A stretch of 64,000 nt of DNA from Streptomyces rubradiris. GTDB taxonomy: Bacteria > Actinomycetota > Actinomycetes > Streptomycetales > Streptomycetaceae. The first letter of the stretch is position 1. Each line of letters opens with the position of its first letter. The position numbers and the translations under genes are program-made. The notes under the pieces were generated by a model that worked only from the letters and a program-made list of their open reading frames with translations, searched no databases and was not told where the DNA came from. The stretch covers positions 1,240,001 through 1,304,000 of the forward strand of contig NZ_BNEA01000015.1 of NCBI RefSeq assembly GCF_016860525.1, written 5' to 3'. This document shows positions 7,801 through 15,841 of the stretch, piece by piece.

Positions 7801-8286
7801 ATGGGACGCACGTCAGCCAATCCACCAGACGGACCGGACGAGCACCGCGCGGCCTCCGGTGAGGTGGCGTCGGCCCTTGCCGTGGTGGGGAACTGGATGT
7901 TCTCCACGGCGGCGCGGCGCCGCATCATGGCGGCCTCCGGTCTCGAACTGTCCATCGGGGACTACACGTTGCTCGCACAGATCTCCCAGCACGCACCCGT
8001 GCGGCTGTCGGTCCTCGCGGACCTGATGGAGGTCGACAAGTCCACGCTCACCCCGCCCGCCAAGCGGCTGGAGGCCCGCGGCTTCATCGTCCGCGAGCCC
8101 GACCCGGCGGACGCCCGCGCCCAGTTGGTGAGCGTCAGCCGGGCCGGCAAGCAGGCCGTCCGCAAGCTGTGGCAGGCCCGGGCCGCCATCGTGGCGGAGC
8201 TGATGGAGGACTGGAGCACCGCCGACATCAAGAGCCTGGCCACGCGTCTGGCGGCCTTCGCCGAAGCGATCGAGAAGAAGGGGTAG
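7801..8286 (+). CDS. MarR-family transcriptional regulator
   Basis: The 161-aa protein has the MarR winged-helix architecture. An N-terminal helix is followed by LELSIGDYTLLAQISQHAPV, the HTH LSVLADLMEVDKSTLTPPAKRLEARG, the wing FIVREPDPADARAQLVSVS and a C-terminal dimerisation helix (KQAVRKLWQ to FAEAIEKKG). The ATG at 7801 is preferred. The frame is open to a GTG at 7732, but that start would place the palindromic operator inside the coding region. Ribosome binding is weak. MarR proteins usually repress their own gene and neighbours until a phenolic or oxidant ligand binds. The quinone oxidoreductase and NmrA-like genes downstream fit that role. An IS5 remnant begins 15 bases after the stop and separates it from its probable targets. 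Confidence 0.85.
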   Translation: MGRTSANPPDGPDEHRAASGEVASALAVVGNWMFSTAARRRIMAASGLELSIGDYTLLAQISQHAPVRLSVLADLMEVDKSTLTPPAKRLEARGFIVREPDPADARAQLVSVSRAGKQAVRKLWQARAAIVAELMEDWSTADIKSLATRLAAFAEAIEKKG

Positions 8287-8300
8287 GGACCGTGACCCAC

Positions 8301-8912
8301 TTAGACGCCGCCTTGGTTGGTGAGTCGGCGGTAGCTGATGAGGGCTGCGGCGATGCCTACGAAGGCCACGGAGCGCTCGGCCTCGCGCTCGTGACGTCGG
8401 TGCAAGCGCCGGCATCCGGCCAGCCAGGAGACGGTTCTTTCGACGACCCAGCGGTGGCGGCCCAGCCGCGGGGAGGACTCGATGCACTCGCGGGCGACGC
8501 GGTGGCGGATGCGACGCTCGCGGAGCCATTTCCGAAGGTGGTCGGAGTCGTAGCCCTTGTCGGCATGGAGCTTGGCCGGACGCCGGCGGCGGGGCCCGCG
8601 GCGGGAACGGATGGGCGGGACACCCCGCACGAGCGGCTCCAGGCCGAGGCTGTCGTACAGGTTGGCGCCGGAGATCCCCAGCGACGGCGGCACGCCGTTC
8701 CGGTCGGCGATCAGGTGGATTCTCGGTCCCGGCTTGCCACGGCCGGTCGGATCCGGTCCGGTCAAGGCCCCCCTTCCGCCGCCCGGACGCCGATCGCGCA
8801 GCGCGACCAGTCCCACTCACCCCGCGCGCCGAGTCCGTCCAGGATCACCCGGTGCAGTCCGGCCCACACCCGCTCCCGGCTCCCCTGGGCAAAGCGCCGG
8901 TAGACGGTGGGC
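8301..8912 (-). pseudogene. IS5-family transposase remnant, N-terminally truncated and frame-split
   Basis: Reading leftward, one frame gives WPTVYRRFAQGSRERVWAGL to WDWSRCAIGVRAAEGG. The next frame continues LTGPDPTGRGKPGPRIHLIA, ANLYDSLGLEPLVRG, PAKLHADKGYDSDHLRKWLR and WVVERTVSWLAGCRRL. These are the DDE segments of an IS5/IS427-type transposase. The frame change falls at a run of six G near 8770. IS427 elements often use programmed frameshifting there, so that change alone is not proof of decay. The first part of the transposase is missing, however: the sequence switches to a hydrolase remnant near 8912. The element is therefore dead. The stop lies 15 bases beyond the MarR gene end. Confidence 0.8.
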
Positions 8913-9763
8913 CAGGCCGGCCCGAGACCGGCTTCATGGCGGTGTTCGCCCGGCACAGCCTCGGCTACCACGACGTACGCGGGCACCTTGTGCGGCCGTG
9001 CACCTCCGAGGACGTCGCCGGCCGGCTGAAGTTCTTCGACTGGACCGAGCGGCCGAAGGTGCTCACCGAGGTGCGCGAACGGGCGAACGCCGGCCATGTC
9101 GGGCAGGAACGGGAGTGGCCCATCACCCGCGCCGAGTACGTGCCGCGGCACCTGGACGCGGCCACGGGCACCCTGGCCGACAAGCCGCCGCCGGCCGAGG
9201 CCGAGGTGAGTTACCCGGTTAGGACGGCGACGGGATGGGCGGGACGCGTCTCAGCTACCGGTTCACCGAGCGGACCCGGCTCACCGGCCACGCCAAGCTG
9301 CGGCTGTGGCTGGCGGCGAGGGGCTCCGACGACGCCGACGTCTTCGTCGCGCCGCGCCGCGTCGCGCCGCGCCGCGCCGCGCAAGAAGGAAACCACGGAC
9401 CAGGAGGTGCCGTTCCCGTTCTTCAATGCTGTACGACAACGGCCCCGCCGCCCTCGGCCGGCTGCGGGCCGGCCACCGGGCCCTGGACGAACAGCGCTCC
9501 ACGCCGTGGCAGCCCTCGCACCGGCACGACCGCGAGGAGCTCCTCGAACCGGGCGTCCCGGTCGCCCTCGGCATCGAGATCTGGCCCACGTCGACGCTCG
9601 CCCAGCCGGGCGAAAGCCTCCAAGCCGTCGTCCAGGCGGGCCATGTGGTCACCGGCGTGCTGCCCGGACACCGCGTCACCCGCGACGCCGGCGACCACGT
9701 CATATCCGCACCGGCGGCCGGTTCGGCAGCCATCAGCTCGTCCCCGTCGTCGCGGACGAGTAA
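8913..9763 (+). pseudogene. CocE/NonD-type hydrolase (X-Pro dipeptidyl-peptidase-like), C-terminal remnant with several frameshifts
   Basis: Pieces in successive frames match the C-terminal beta-sandwich region of CocE/NonD hydrolases. They are RLKFFDWTERPKVLTEVRER and REWPITRAEYVPRHLDAATG, then (shifted) TRLSYRFTERTRLTGHAKLR, then VPFPFFNAV, then (shifted) LYDNGPAALGRLRAGHRALD and EIWPTSTLAQPGESLQ, and finally GGRFGSHQLVPVVADE. At least three frameshifts are needed, and the catalytic alpha/beta-hydrolase domain is absent. The junction with the IS5 remnant near 8912 suggests the IS inserted into or deleted the N-terminal part. A CGCCGCG-rich low-complexity stretch (9346-9385) marks one damaged point. 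The fragment reaches its original stop at 9761-9763. Confidence 0.75.
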
Positions 9764-9798
9764 TCCGTACACGATTCACCAAGAAGGAGTGAGGACAG

Positions 9799-10779
9799 GT
9801 GCGTGCCGTCCTGCTGAAAGATTTCGGTCCTCCGGACCGACTGACCGTGGCCGAGGTACCCGACCCGCGCCCCGCCCGGGGCGAGGTGACGATCCGGGTG
9901 GCCGCCGTCGGCATCCAGTTCCTGGAGACCCAGGTCCGCTCCGGCATGATGCGCGGGGCCCTGGGCGACGCGCCCCTGCCCGTGATCCTCGGCAAGGAGA
10001 TCGCGGGCGAGGTCATCGAGGCCGGGCCGGGTGTCGACACGGCGCTCGTCGGCAGCCGGGTGCTCGCCACGACCGGCGGTGTCGGCGGCTATGCCGAGCT
10101 CGCCACCGCGCCCGCCGACGAACTCGTCCCGGTGCCCGACGGGTTGGGCTTCCGCGACGCCGTCGCGCTCTACCGCTACGGTGCCACCGCCCGCGGCCTG
10201 ATCGACGCCGCACGCGTCGGCGCGGGCGACCGGGTCCTGGTGCAGGCCGCGGCCGGTGCCGTCGGCACGGTCCTCGTCCAGCTGCTCAAGCGGGCCGGCG
10301 CGACGGTGATCGGCACGGCCCGCGGCGCCGCCAAGCTCGGCCTCGTCAAGGAGCTGGGCGCCGACCACGTCATCGACTACTCGCTGCCGGGCTGGACCGA
10401 GCAGGTACGCCAGGCCGCCGGGGGCGCCGTCGAGATCGTCTACGACCACGTCGGCGGCGAACTCGGGCGCGACTCCTTCTCGTTGCTCGCCCCCGGCGCC
10501 GGCCGTCAGATCGTGTTCGGCTTCTCCAGCGGGCAGCCGCTCGACGTGAAGCCCATGGAGCTGTTCGGCCGCGGCCTGACCCTGACCGGCTTCAGCGCGG
10601 GTCTCATCTGGAACCGGCCCGCGTTCGCCCGCGAGCTGGTCACCGACGTGCTCGGCCTGGCGGTCGCCGGCGAGATCAAGCCGGTCATCGGCCAGAGCTA
10701 CCCGCTGGAGCGGGCGGCCGAGGCGCATGCCGCCGTGGAGGCGCGCAGCACCGTCGGCAAGACCCTGCTCATCCCGTGA
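9799..10779 (+). CDS. Zinc-independent quinone oxidoreductase / MDR-family NAD(P)H dehydrogenase
   Basis: This 326-aa protein is a medium-chain dehydrogenase/reductase of the quinone oxidoreductase type. The N-terminal GroES-like part runs MRAVLLKDFGPPDRLTVAEV to LGKEIAGEVIEAG. The Rossmann part holds the AAAGAVGTVLVQLLKRAGA dinucleotide-binding turn, followed by ELGADHVIDY and a C-terminal HAAVEARSTVGKTLLIP. The catalytic and structural zinc Cys clusters of alcohol dehydrogenases are absent, as in NADPH:quinone reductases. The GTG at 9799 has AAGGAGTGAGGA upstream. It likely reduces quinones or enones in the cytoplasm. It is followed at 82 bp by the NmrA-like gene, and the MarR gene further upstream is a plausible regulator. 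Confidence 0.9.
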   Translation: MRAVLLKDFGPPDRLTVAEVPDPRPARGEVTIRVAAVGIQFLETQVRSGMMRGALGDAPLPVILGKEIAGEVIEAGPGVDTALVGSRVLATTGGVGGYAELATAPADELVPVPDGLGFRDAVALYRYGATARGLIDAARVGAGDRVLVQAAAGAVGTVLVQLLKRAGATVIGTARGAAKLGLVKELGADHVIDYSLPGWTEQVRQAAGGAVEIVYDHVGGELGRDSFSLLAPGAGRQIVFGFSSGQPLDVKPMELFGRGLTLTGFSAGLIWNRPAFARELVTDVLGLAVAGEIKPVIGQSYPLERAAEAHAAVEARSTVGKTLLIP

Positions 10780-10861
10780 ACCACCTTCCGCAGCAAGCAC
10801 CTTGCGCTCATTCGTCCGGGCCGGCCGTGGCCCGGGGCTTACCGAGGAGAACTACAACACC

Positions 10862-11770
10862 ATGACCACCGCATCCAAGATCTTCGTGGCCGGCGCCACC
10901 GGCCTGCTGGGCGGCCAGATCGTCAGCAACCTGCTGGACAGGGGCGCCTCCGTGCGCGCGCTGGTCCGGCCGGGCACCGACGGCGACAAGAAGGCGGCCC
11001 TCACCGCGCTCCAGGCCCGTGGACTGGAGCTCGTCGAGGGTGACATCACCGACCCGGTGGAGAAGCTGGCCGCCGCGATCGGCGACGCCACCACCGTGGT
11101 CTCGGCCATCCAGGGCGGCCCGGACCTGATCATCGACGGGCAGGTGAACCTGGTGCGTGCCGCAGAGCAGGCCGGTGCCCGCCGTTTCATCCCGTCCGAC
11201 TTCGCGATCGACATCACCAAGCTGGACGACGAGGACAACGTCATGATCGGCTGGCGCCGGAAGGCCGCGGCCGCGTACGGCGACACCAGCCTCGACGTGA
11301 TCTCCGTGCTCAACGGCGCGTTCTACGAGGTCATGATCGGCTTCATGGGTCTCGTCGACTGGGAGGCGGGTACCGTCTCCCACTGGGGCGACCCCGACCA
11401 GCCGCTCGACATGACCTCGGTCCCCGACACCGCCGCCTTCACCGCCGCGGTCGCCCTCGACCCGGAGGCCAAGGGCACCCAGCGGTTCGCCGGTGAGGTG
11501 CTGTCGATGCGCCAGTTCCACCAGACCCTGGAGCGGGCCACCGGCCGCGGCCTGACCCTGAAGAACCTCGGCACCGCCGACGAACTGCGCGCGGAGATCA
11601 CCCGGAAGGCCGCCGCCACCCAGAACCCGTTCGAGTACGTGGGTCTGCAGTACCAGTGGTGCATGGTGACGGGCAAGGCCAAGTTCGACAACGTTGACAA
11701 CGCCAAGTACCCGCAGGTGAAGCCTGGTTCGCTGGAGGACTTCGTCCGGCAGGCCGCGCCCAAGGCGTGA
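10862..11770 (+). CDS. NmrA-like / isoflavone-reductase-like NAD(P)-binding protein
   Basis: The 302-aa protein starts with a Rossmann fingerprint, KIFVAGATGLLGGQIVSNLL (GxTGxxG type). ARRFIPSDFAIDI and the substrate-domain segment SVLNGAFYEVMIGFMG follow, which is the layout of the NmrA and isoflavone-reductase atypical SDR families. These proteins either reduce small molecules or sense the NAD(P) redox state. The ATG at 10862 has GAGGAG 13-18 bases upstream; upstream in-frame sequence is not family-like. It probably shares a transcript with the quinone oxidoreductase gene. A strong hairpin follows the stop. Confidence 0.85.
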   Translation: MTTASKIFVAGATGLLGGQIVSNLLDRGASVRALVRPGTDGDKKAALTALQARGLELVEGDITDPVEKLAAAIGDATTVVSAIQGGPDLIIDGQVNLVRAAEQAGARRFIPSDFAIDITKLDDEDNVMIGWRRKAAAAYGDTSLDVISVLNGAFYEVMIGFMGLVDWEAGTVSHWGDPDQPLDMTSVPDTAAFTAAVALDPEAKGTQRFAGEVLSMRQFHQTLERATGRGLTLKNLGTADELRAEITRKAAATQNPFEYVGLQYQWCMVTGKAKFDNVDNAKYPQVKPGSLEDFVRQAAPKA

Positions 11771-11775
11771 CCCGG

Positions 11776-11828
11776 GGACCGCCGGTACGACGTGACCGGT
11801 GCGGCGGTCGTCGCCGTACCGGCGGTCC
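11776..11828 (+). terminator. Strong hairpin after the NmrA-like gene
   Basis: GGACCGCCGGTACG (11776-11789) is perfectly complementary to CGTACCGGCGGTCC (11815-11828), with a 25-base loop that can itself pair further. It starts six bases after the stop codon, so it is most likely the transcription terminator of the 9.8-11.8 kb unit. No T-tract follows, as is common in streptomycetes. Confidence 0.7.
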
Positions 11829-12201
11829 GGTGAACTGTTCCTCCGGCGATTACCCCGCCGTTCGCCCCGGCCGGCCGCGAGGGGGACGCGGAGGTGTCGA
11901 AGCTGGTCACCTCTCGCGCGGGCCGAAGCCCTCGGCCGCCGCGTCGAAGAAGGAGACGCTCCGGGTGGCGGTGCGGCCCGCGTCCGTGGACAACATCGCC
12001 GTAAGTCCTTCCGCCTCTGGAACAACGGCAGTTGCGTTGTGAAGGGCAAACCCGGCCAATGCTCTGGTTCCGCCGGACAAGGAGTGGCGCCGGCCGTGGT
12101 GACGTCACACGTGCACGGTTTCGTAGCCGCGCCCGTCCGCCAGCATGAACCGGTCCCAGGGCGGCCCGCTTCAAGCGGGTGTCAATACGCGTTGGCAGCT
12201 G
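11829..12201. other. Intergenic stretch, no gene supported
   Basis: No open frame here has a ribosome binding site and a recognisable product. A short leftward frame ending in FFDAAAEGFGPRER looks protein-like and may be a relic. The 3' end of the region leads into the promoter of the Rrf2 gene. Confidence 0.45.
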
Positions 12202-12231
12202 TTGACGCGCGCACAAAACTGCTACTAGCGT
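12202..12231 (+). promoter_or_regulatory. Candidate promoter of the Rrf2 gene (TTGACG - 18 bp - TAGCGT)
   Basis: TTGACG at 12202-12207 and TAGCGT at 12226-12231 match actinobacterial housekeeping -35 and -10 boxes with an 18-bp spacer. Transcription would start near 12238, about 38 bases upstream of the GTG at 12276. The AT-rich GAATACAGTTTGGTTGG just downstream could be an autoregulatory site. Confidence 0.6.
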
Positions 12232-12275
12232 GAATACAGTTTGGTTGGCGGGGTGACCGGCGGGAGGAAGTCACG

Positions 12276-12722
12276 GTGAGCATCAGCAGCAGGAGTGCGG
12301 TCGCGATTCACGCACTCACCATGCTGGGGCGCTGGGACCGCTCGCTGACCTCCGCGGAGATCGCGGAGAGCCTGGCCAGCAATCCGGTCCTGGTGCGGCG
12401 GATCCTCGGCAGCCTGCGCGACGCCGGCCTGGTCCGGTCCACCGAGGGGCGCAACGGCGGCTGGTCGCTCGCCCGCCCCACCCGCGAGATCACGCTCTAC
12501 GACGCGTACACGGCGGTGGAGACGGGGCCGATCCTCTCCCGGCACCCGCATCCGCCGAGCGCCGAATGCGAGGTCGGGCGGAACATGCAGAAGCTGCTGG
12601 AGGTGGAGTTCCAGGACGCGGAGCGGGCCCTGGAGGAACGGCTCGGGCGGACGACGATCGCCCACCTCGTCCGGCAAGTGCGGGACAGCGAGCGCGAGGC
12701 AGCACAACGCGTCACCAGCTGA
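12276..12722 (+). CDS. Rrf2-family transcriptional regulator (YwnA-like)
   Basis: The 148-aa protein begins with the Rrf2 winged-helix domain. The helix SRSAVAIHALTMLGRW is followed by TSAEIAESLASNPVLVRRIL as recognition HTH and RNGGWSLARPTREITLYDAY as wing and hinge. It has only one Cys (AECEV), so it lacks the three-Cys Fe-S site of IscR or NsrR and should sense something else. GGGAGGAAG precedes the GTG at 12276. A perfect hairpin follows the stop directly, so it is monocistronic. The DHA2 efflux gene immediately downstream is a plausible target (inference). Confidence 0.85.
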   Translation: MSISSRSAVAIHALTMLGRWDRSLTSAEIAESLASNPVLVRRILGSLRDAGLVRSTEGRNGGWSLARPTREITLYDAYTAVETGPILSRHPHPPSAECEVGRNMQKLLEVEFQDAERALEERLGRTTIAHLVRQVRDSEREAAQRVTS

Positions 12723-12726
12723 ACAG

Positions 12727-12752
12727 ACGGCGGAGGCAGCACCCTCCGCCGT
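12727..12752 (+). terminator. Intrinsic terminator of the Rrf2 gene
   Basis: ACGGCGGAGG (12727-12736) pairs perfectly with CCTCCGCCGT (12743-12752) around a six-base loop and is followed by TCTTCTCCCTT. It starts four bases after the stop. Confidence 0.85.
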
Positions 12753-12764
12753 TCTTCTCCCTTA

Positions 12765-12778
12765 AATGTAACCACATT
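12765..12778. promoter_or_regulatory. AT-rich dyad upstream of the DHA2 transporter (operator candidate)
   Basis: AATGT (12765-12769) and ACATT (12774-12778) are inverted around AACC, 30 bases upstream of the transporter ATG. A short AT-rich dyad in an otherwise GC-rich gap between regulator and transporter suggests an operator. Which regulator binds is unknown. Confidence 0.4.
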
Positions 12779-12808
12779 GGTGGCAGTAAGTCACTCGAAG
12801 GGCCTCGT

Positions 12809-14287
12809 ATGACTTCCACGTCGACACCGACCGAGCGGACCGGTGCAGGATTGGGCTTACTGGCCGTGCTGACCCCGGCGATCCTGGCCACGGTCACCGC
12901 CAGCGACATGGTCAACCTGATGCTTCCCGCGATCGGGGCCGAGTTCGGGGCCTCCGAGGCGGAACTCGCCTGGGTCGTCACCGGCTTCCTGCTGATGTTC
13001 TCGGTCGGCATCCCCCTGTACGGCCGCGTTTCGGACCGCGTGAGCCTGCGCCGTCTCTTCGCCTTCGCGCTCCTCGCCTACGCCGCCGGGAGCCTGGTCT
13101 GCGCGATCTCCCCGAATCTGGCAGTGCTCGTGACCGGGCGGATCGTGACGGGTGTCGGCGCGGCCGCGATCCCGGTGCTCTCGGTCATCGCCGTCACGAC
13201 GCTGCTGCCGCCAGAGCGGCGCGGTGCCGGGATCGGCGTCGTCTCCGCCGGTGCGGGCGTCGGCACCGCCGCCGGACCGGCGTTGGGCGGCGGCATCGGG
13301 GAAGCGCTCGGCTGGCACGCGCTGTTCTGGATCACGCTCGTGGTCTCGCTGGTGCTGCTGTTCCCCGCCCTGCGCGTACTCCCGGACGAGACTCCGCAGG
13401 GCTCCGGCCGGCTCGACCTCCCCGGCGGCGCCCTCCTCGGCCTCGGAGCCGGTCTCGCACTGTTCGGTATGACCCGGGCGCAGGTCGCCGGCTTCACCGA
13501 CCCCATGTCCTGGAGCAGCTTGGTGGTCGCGATCGCGGCGCTCGTGCTCTTCGGGGTGCGCACCGTCCGTATCGACCAGCCGTTCGTTCCCCCGTCGCTG
13601 TTCGCCAACCCCGTCTACCGGACCGGCGTCCTCGTCGCGTTCCTGGTCATGGCCGTCAACCTCGGCGGCCTGGTGTTCGTCCCGCTGCTGCTGGTGGAGG
13701 TCAACGGGCTCGCCCCGGGCAGGGGCGCCTTGGTCATGATTCCGGCCGGAGTCGTGACCGCGCTCCTCTCACCGTGGATCGGACGCCTCGCCGGCCGCTT
13801 CGGCACGCGGGTCCCGGTGCTCTACGGACTGGGCGTCATGGGGCTGTTCTCGCTGTTCCTCTCGTCCTTCACCGGCGGCTCTTCGGTGATCTTCGCAGGT
13901 GCCGGGATCCTCGGGCTGAGCATCGGCTTCATGCTCGTGATGACCACCATCATCGGCGCCGCGGCGAGCGAACTGCCCCCGGAGCGGATCGGTGCCGGCC
14001 TGGGAATCCTCCAGGGGGCCCAGTTCCTGGGGGCCGGCGCCGGTCCCGCGGTGTTCGGTGTGCTGGTGTCCGCCAGGAAGCAGAGCGGCAGCGACGCCGT
14101 CAACCCCCTCTATTCCGGTCACAGCGGCTCGGCCTACTCCGACGTCTTCCTGGCCATGGCCGTGGTCGTCGCCCTCACCCTGGTCGTCGCGTCACGGATG
14201 CGCCCCACGGCCGGCTCCGGGGCCGGACCGAAGGCCGGGGAAGCCCCGGTGCCCGCCCCGGCGCGGGAAACGAACAACGCCCCGTAG
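12809..14287 (+). CDS. MFS drug efflux transporter, DHA2 (14-TMS) type
   Basis: The 492-aa membrane protein has the MFS pattern. TM1 contains ASDMVNLMLPAIGAEFGASE. A loop-2 motif YGRVSDRVSLRRLF precedes LVTGRIVTGVGAAAIPVLSV and the antiporter motif-C-like GVVSAGAGVGTAAGPALGGG. Many further hydrophobic segments follow, ending with a short cytosolic tail. The proton-driven DHA2 family exports drugs and secondary metabolites. The start is the ATG at 12809; only the weak CGAAGGG lies upstream. It has a plausible operator dyad at 12765-12778 and sits directly behind the Rrf2 regulator, separated by a terminator, so it is probably transcribed on its own. Confidence 0.88.
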   Translation: MTSTSTPTERTGAGLGLLAVLTPAILATVTASDMVNLMLPAIGAEFGASEAELAWVVTGFLLMFSVGIPLYGRVSDRVSLRRLFAFALLAYAAGSLVCAISPNLAVLVTGRIVTGVGAAAIPVLSVIAVTTLLPPERRGAGIGVVSAGAGVGTAAGPALGGGIGEALGWHALFWITLVVSLVLLFPALRVLPDETPQGSGRLDLPGGALLGLGAGLALFGMTRAQVAGFTDPMSWSSLVVAIAALVLFGVRTVRIDQPFVPPSLFANPVYRTGVLVAFLVMAVNLGGLVFVPLLLVEVNGLAPGRGALVMIPAGVVTALLSPWIGRLAGRFGTRVPVLYGLGVMGLFSLFLSSFTGGSSVIFAGAGILGLSIGFMLVMTTIIGAAASELPPERIGAGLGILQGAQFLGAGAGPAVFGVLVSARKQSGSDAVNPLYSGHSGSAYSDVFLAMAVVVALTLVVASRMRPTAGSGAGPKAGEAPVPAPARETNNAP

Positions 14288-14386
14288 GAACGCGAACGCC
14301 CCGCGTCCAGGGGTGAGTTCCGCCCGTGGGCGGGAGCTCTTCCGCCGCGCGGGATCTCACGATCCAGTGTTCCGAGGAGGATCACG

Positions 14387-15134
14387 GTGAAGACCATCGT
14401 TGTCACGGGAGGCACCTCCGGTATCGGGCAGGCGCTCGCACATACCTGTCTCGGCCGGGGACCAAGTCGTCGTCATCGCTCCGGACCTGCTGAAGGGGAA
14501 GAGATTCCTCGACACGGCACAGAAGGCGGGTGCCGCCGACCGTGCCGTGTTCATCGAGGCCGACCTCAGCCTCATCAGCGAGAACTGGCGCGTCATCGCG
14601 GAGATCGAGGACCGGTTCCCGGTGGTGGACGTACTCGCGCTGTGCGCGCGGTACTTCCGCAGCCACCGGATGGTGACCTCCGAAGGGATCGAACACAATG
14701 TGGCGCTGTACTACCTCGGCCGGTACCTGCTCGGATACGGACTGGTCGACGTCATGAACAAGGCCGGAACGCCGGTCGTGATGAACATCGCCGGCCCAGG
14801 TGTGGGGGCGCCGGGCATCCACTGGAACGACCTCGGCCTCGAACGCGGCTACGACGGCTGGACGGCCATGCTCCAGGGCGGCCGGCTCAACGACCTTCTC
14901 GGGGTCTCGTTCGCCGAGGGGGGAAGCACCCGTCGCGCCCGGTACGTACTGCTGTTCCCCGGTGGGACCCGCACCGGTTTCGCGGGCGAATTCGACGCCG
15001 CCACCGCGGCTCACGTCGACCGGATGAAGCGGGCCGCGCGGCCGGTGGAGTTCACCGTCCCGCCGATCCTGGAGATCATCGACGCTCCGCCCCGGCAACC
15101 GCTGAGCGCCGTCGTGTGTGACGCCGATCGGTAG
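14387..15134 (+). pseudogene. Short-chain dehydrogenase/reductase broken by a single +1 frameshift
   Basis: The GTG at 14387, behind GAGGAGGATCACG, begins KTIVVTGGTSGIGQALAH with the SDR nucleotide-binding motif TGGxSGIG. Between about 14430 and 14465 the frame slips by one. The rest continues in another frame as GDQVVVIAPDLLKGKRFLDT, FIEADLSLISENWRVIAEIE, DVLALCARYF and so on to the stop at 15132-15134. The slip is at a CGGGGA run. Either the gene is inactivated by a one-base indel or the base call is wrong; everything else looks intact (about 249 aa if repaired). The usual SDR YxxxK catalytic pair is not obvious, so it may be an atypical SDR. Confidence 0.7.
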
Positions 15135-15196
15135 TTGGCCATCTCGTTCGATAGCCGGCCAGTCCCCTCGCTCCGTGTCGTCTGCCACGGAGAGGT

Positions 15197-15214
15197 CAGT
15201 GGAGTCTGCCACTG
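15197..15214. repeat. Small perfect dyad CAGTGG-N6-CCACTG with a nearby direct copy
   Basis: CAGTGG (15197-15202) and CCACTG (15209-15214) form an inverted repeat, and GTCAGTGG recurs at 15218-15225. The stretch is non-coding and AT-richer than its surroundings. It could be a terminator for the SDR remnant or the end of a lost mobile element; I cannot distinguish these. Confidence 0.35.
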
Positions 15215-15242
15215 GATGTCAGTGGTTCTGCCATGAGGCGTG

Positions 15243-15790
15243 TCAGTAGGTGTTGGCGTCGTCTGCGTCGGTGAGGCGGAGGCTGTATCGGACGTCGTCG
15301 GCCAGGACGGCGGTGCCGTCAGCGGCACGGACCAGGAGGCCGGCGTCGATCAGCCCGGCGACGGTGGCCGCGGTCGGCTCCTCGGGGTCGGTGGAGACGG
15401 AGCCCTCGTAGGACGGAACAGCACGGCCGCGTCCTGGCTGCTGAGGACGTTGCGCTGGAGCGGCCGGTGGTGCTGGTCCGTCGGGTGGCGCCAGGGCTCG
15501 GTGCGGTCGGCGGGGTGGAGCCAGTTCATCTGCCGGTCGGTGAGGACGTCCAGCCGCGGGGTGAGGGTGAAGTGGGCGGGGGCCGTGCGCCGCAGGGCGT
15601 ACGGGCCAGCGAGATGGGGGTAGGCCCAGGCGCGTTCGATGGCGTCGCTGACGCGGTGGAGGTCCCAGCCGAGGGACTCGGCGAGGAAGTCGGCGGTGAG
15701 CGGGCGGCCGGCGTGGGCGAGCGCGTTGAGGAGGGCGACGGCGTCGGTGCCGGGGGCGGGTGCCCGGCCCGAGCCCCCAGGATGTGACAC
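15243..15790 (-). pseudogene. Winged-helix-like protein, frameshifted, divergent from the cofilin gene
   Basis: From the GTG at 15790 a frame encodes TDAVALLNALAHAGRPLTAD, FLAESLGWDLHRVSDAIERA and PAHFTLTPRLDVLTDRQMNW, which reads like a winged helix-turn-helix. Near 15410-15425 the frame changes. The C-terminal part continues as SYEGSVSTDPEEPTAATVAG and LLVRAADGTAVLADDVRYSL, ending at 15243. Repaired, it would be about 180 aa. Its start is only 51 bases from the divergent cofilin-like gene, so they share a promoter region. I recognise no specific family. It may be a regulator inactivated by one indel. Confidence 0.55.
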
Positions 15791-15795
15791 TCCGA

Positions 15796-15801
15796 TACGA
15801 T
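15796..15801 (+). promoter_or_regulatory. Candidate -10 box (TACGAT) for the cofilin-like gene
   Basis: TACGAT fits the TANNNT actinobacterial -10 consensus, 40 bases upstream of the ATG at 15842 and inside the 51-bp divergent intergenic gap. I see no good -35 hexamer at the right distance. Confidence 0.35.
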
Positions 15802-15841
15802 GCGACCACTGTAAGTTCCAGCCCGTCAACGGAGGAACGTC

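Noticed and set aside
8301..8912. Functional IS5 element using programmed frameshifting at the G6 run
   Set aside because: The frame change is compatible with programmed slippage, but the transposase N-terminal part is missing, so the element cannot be active.
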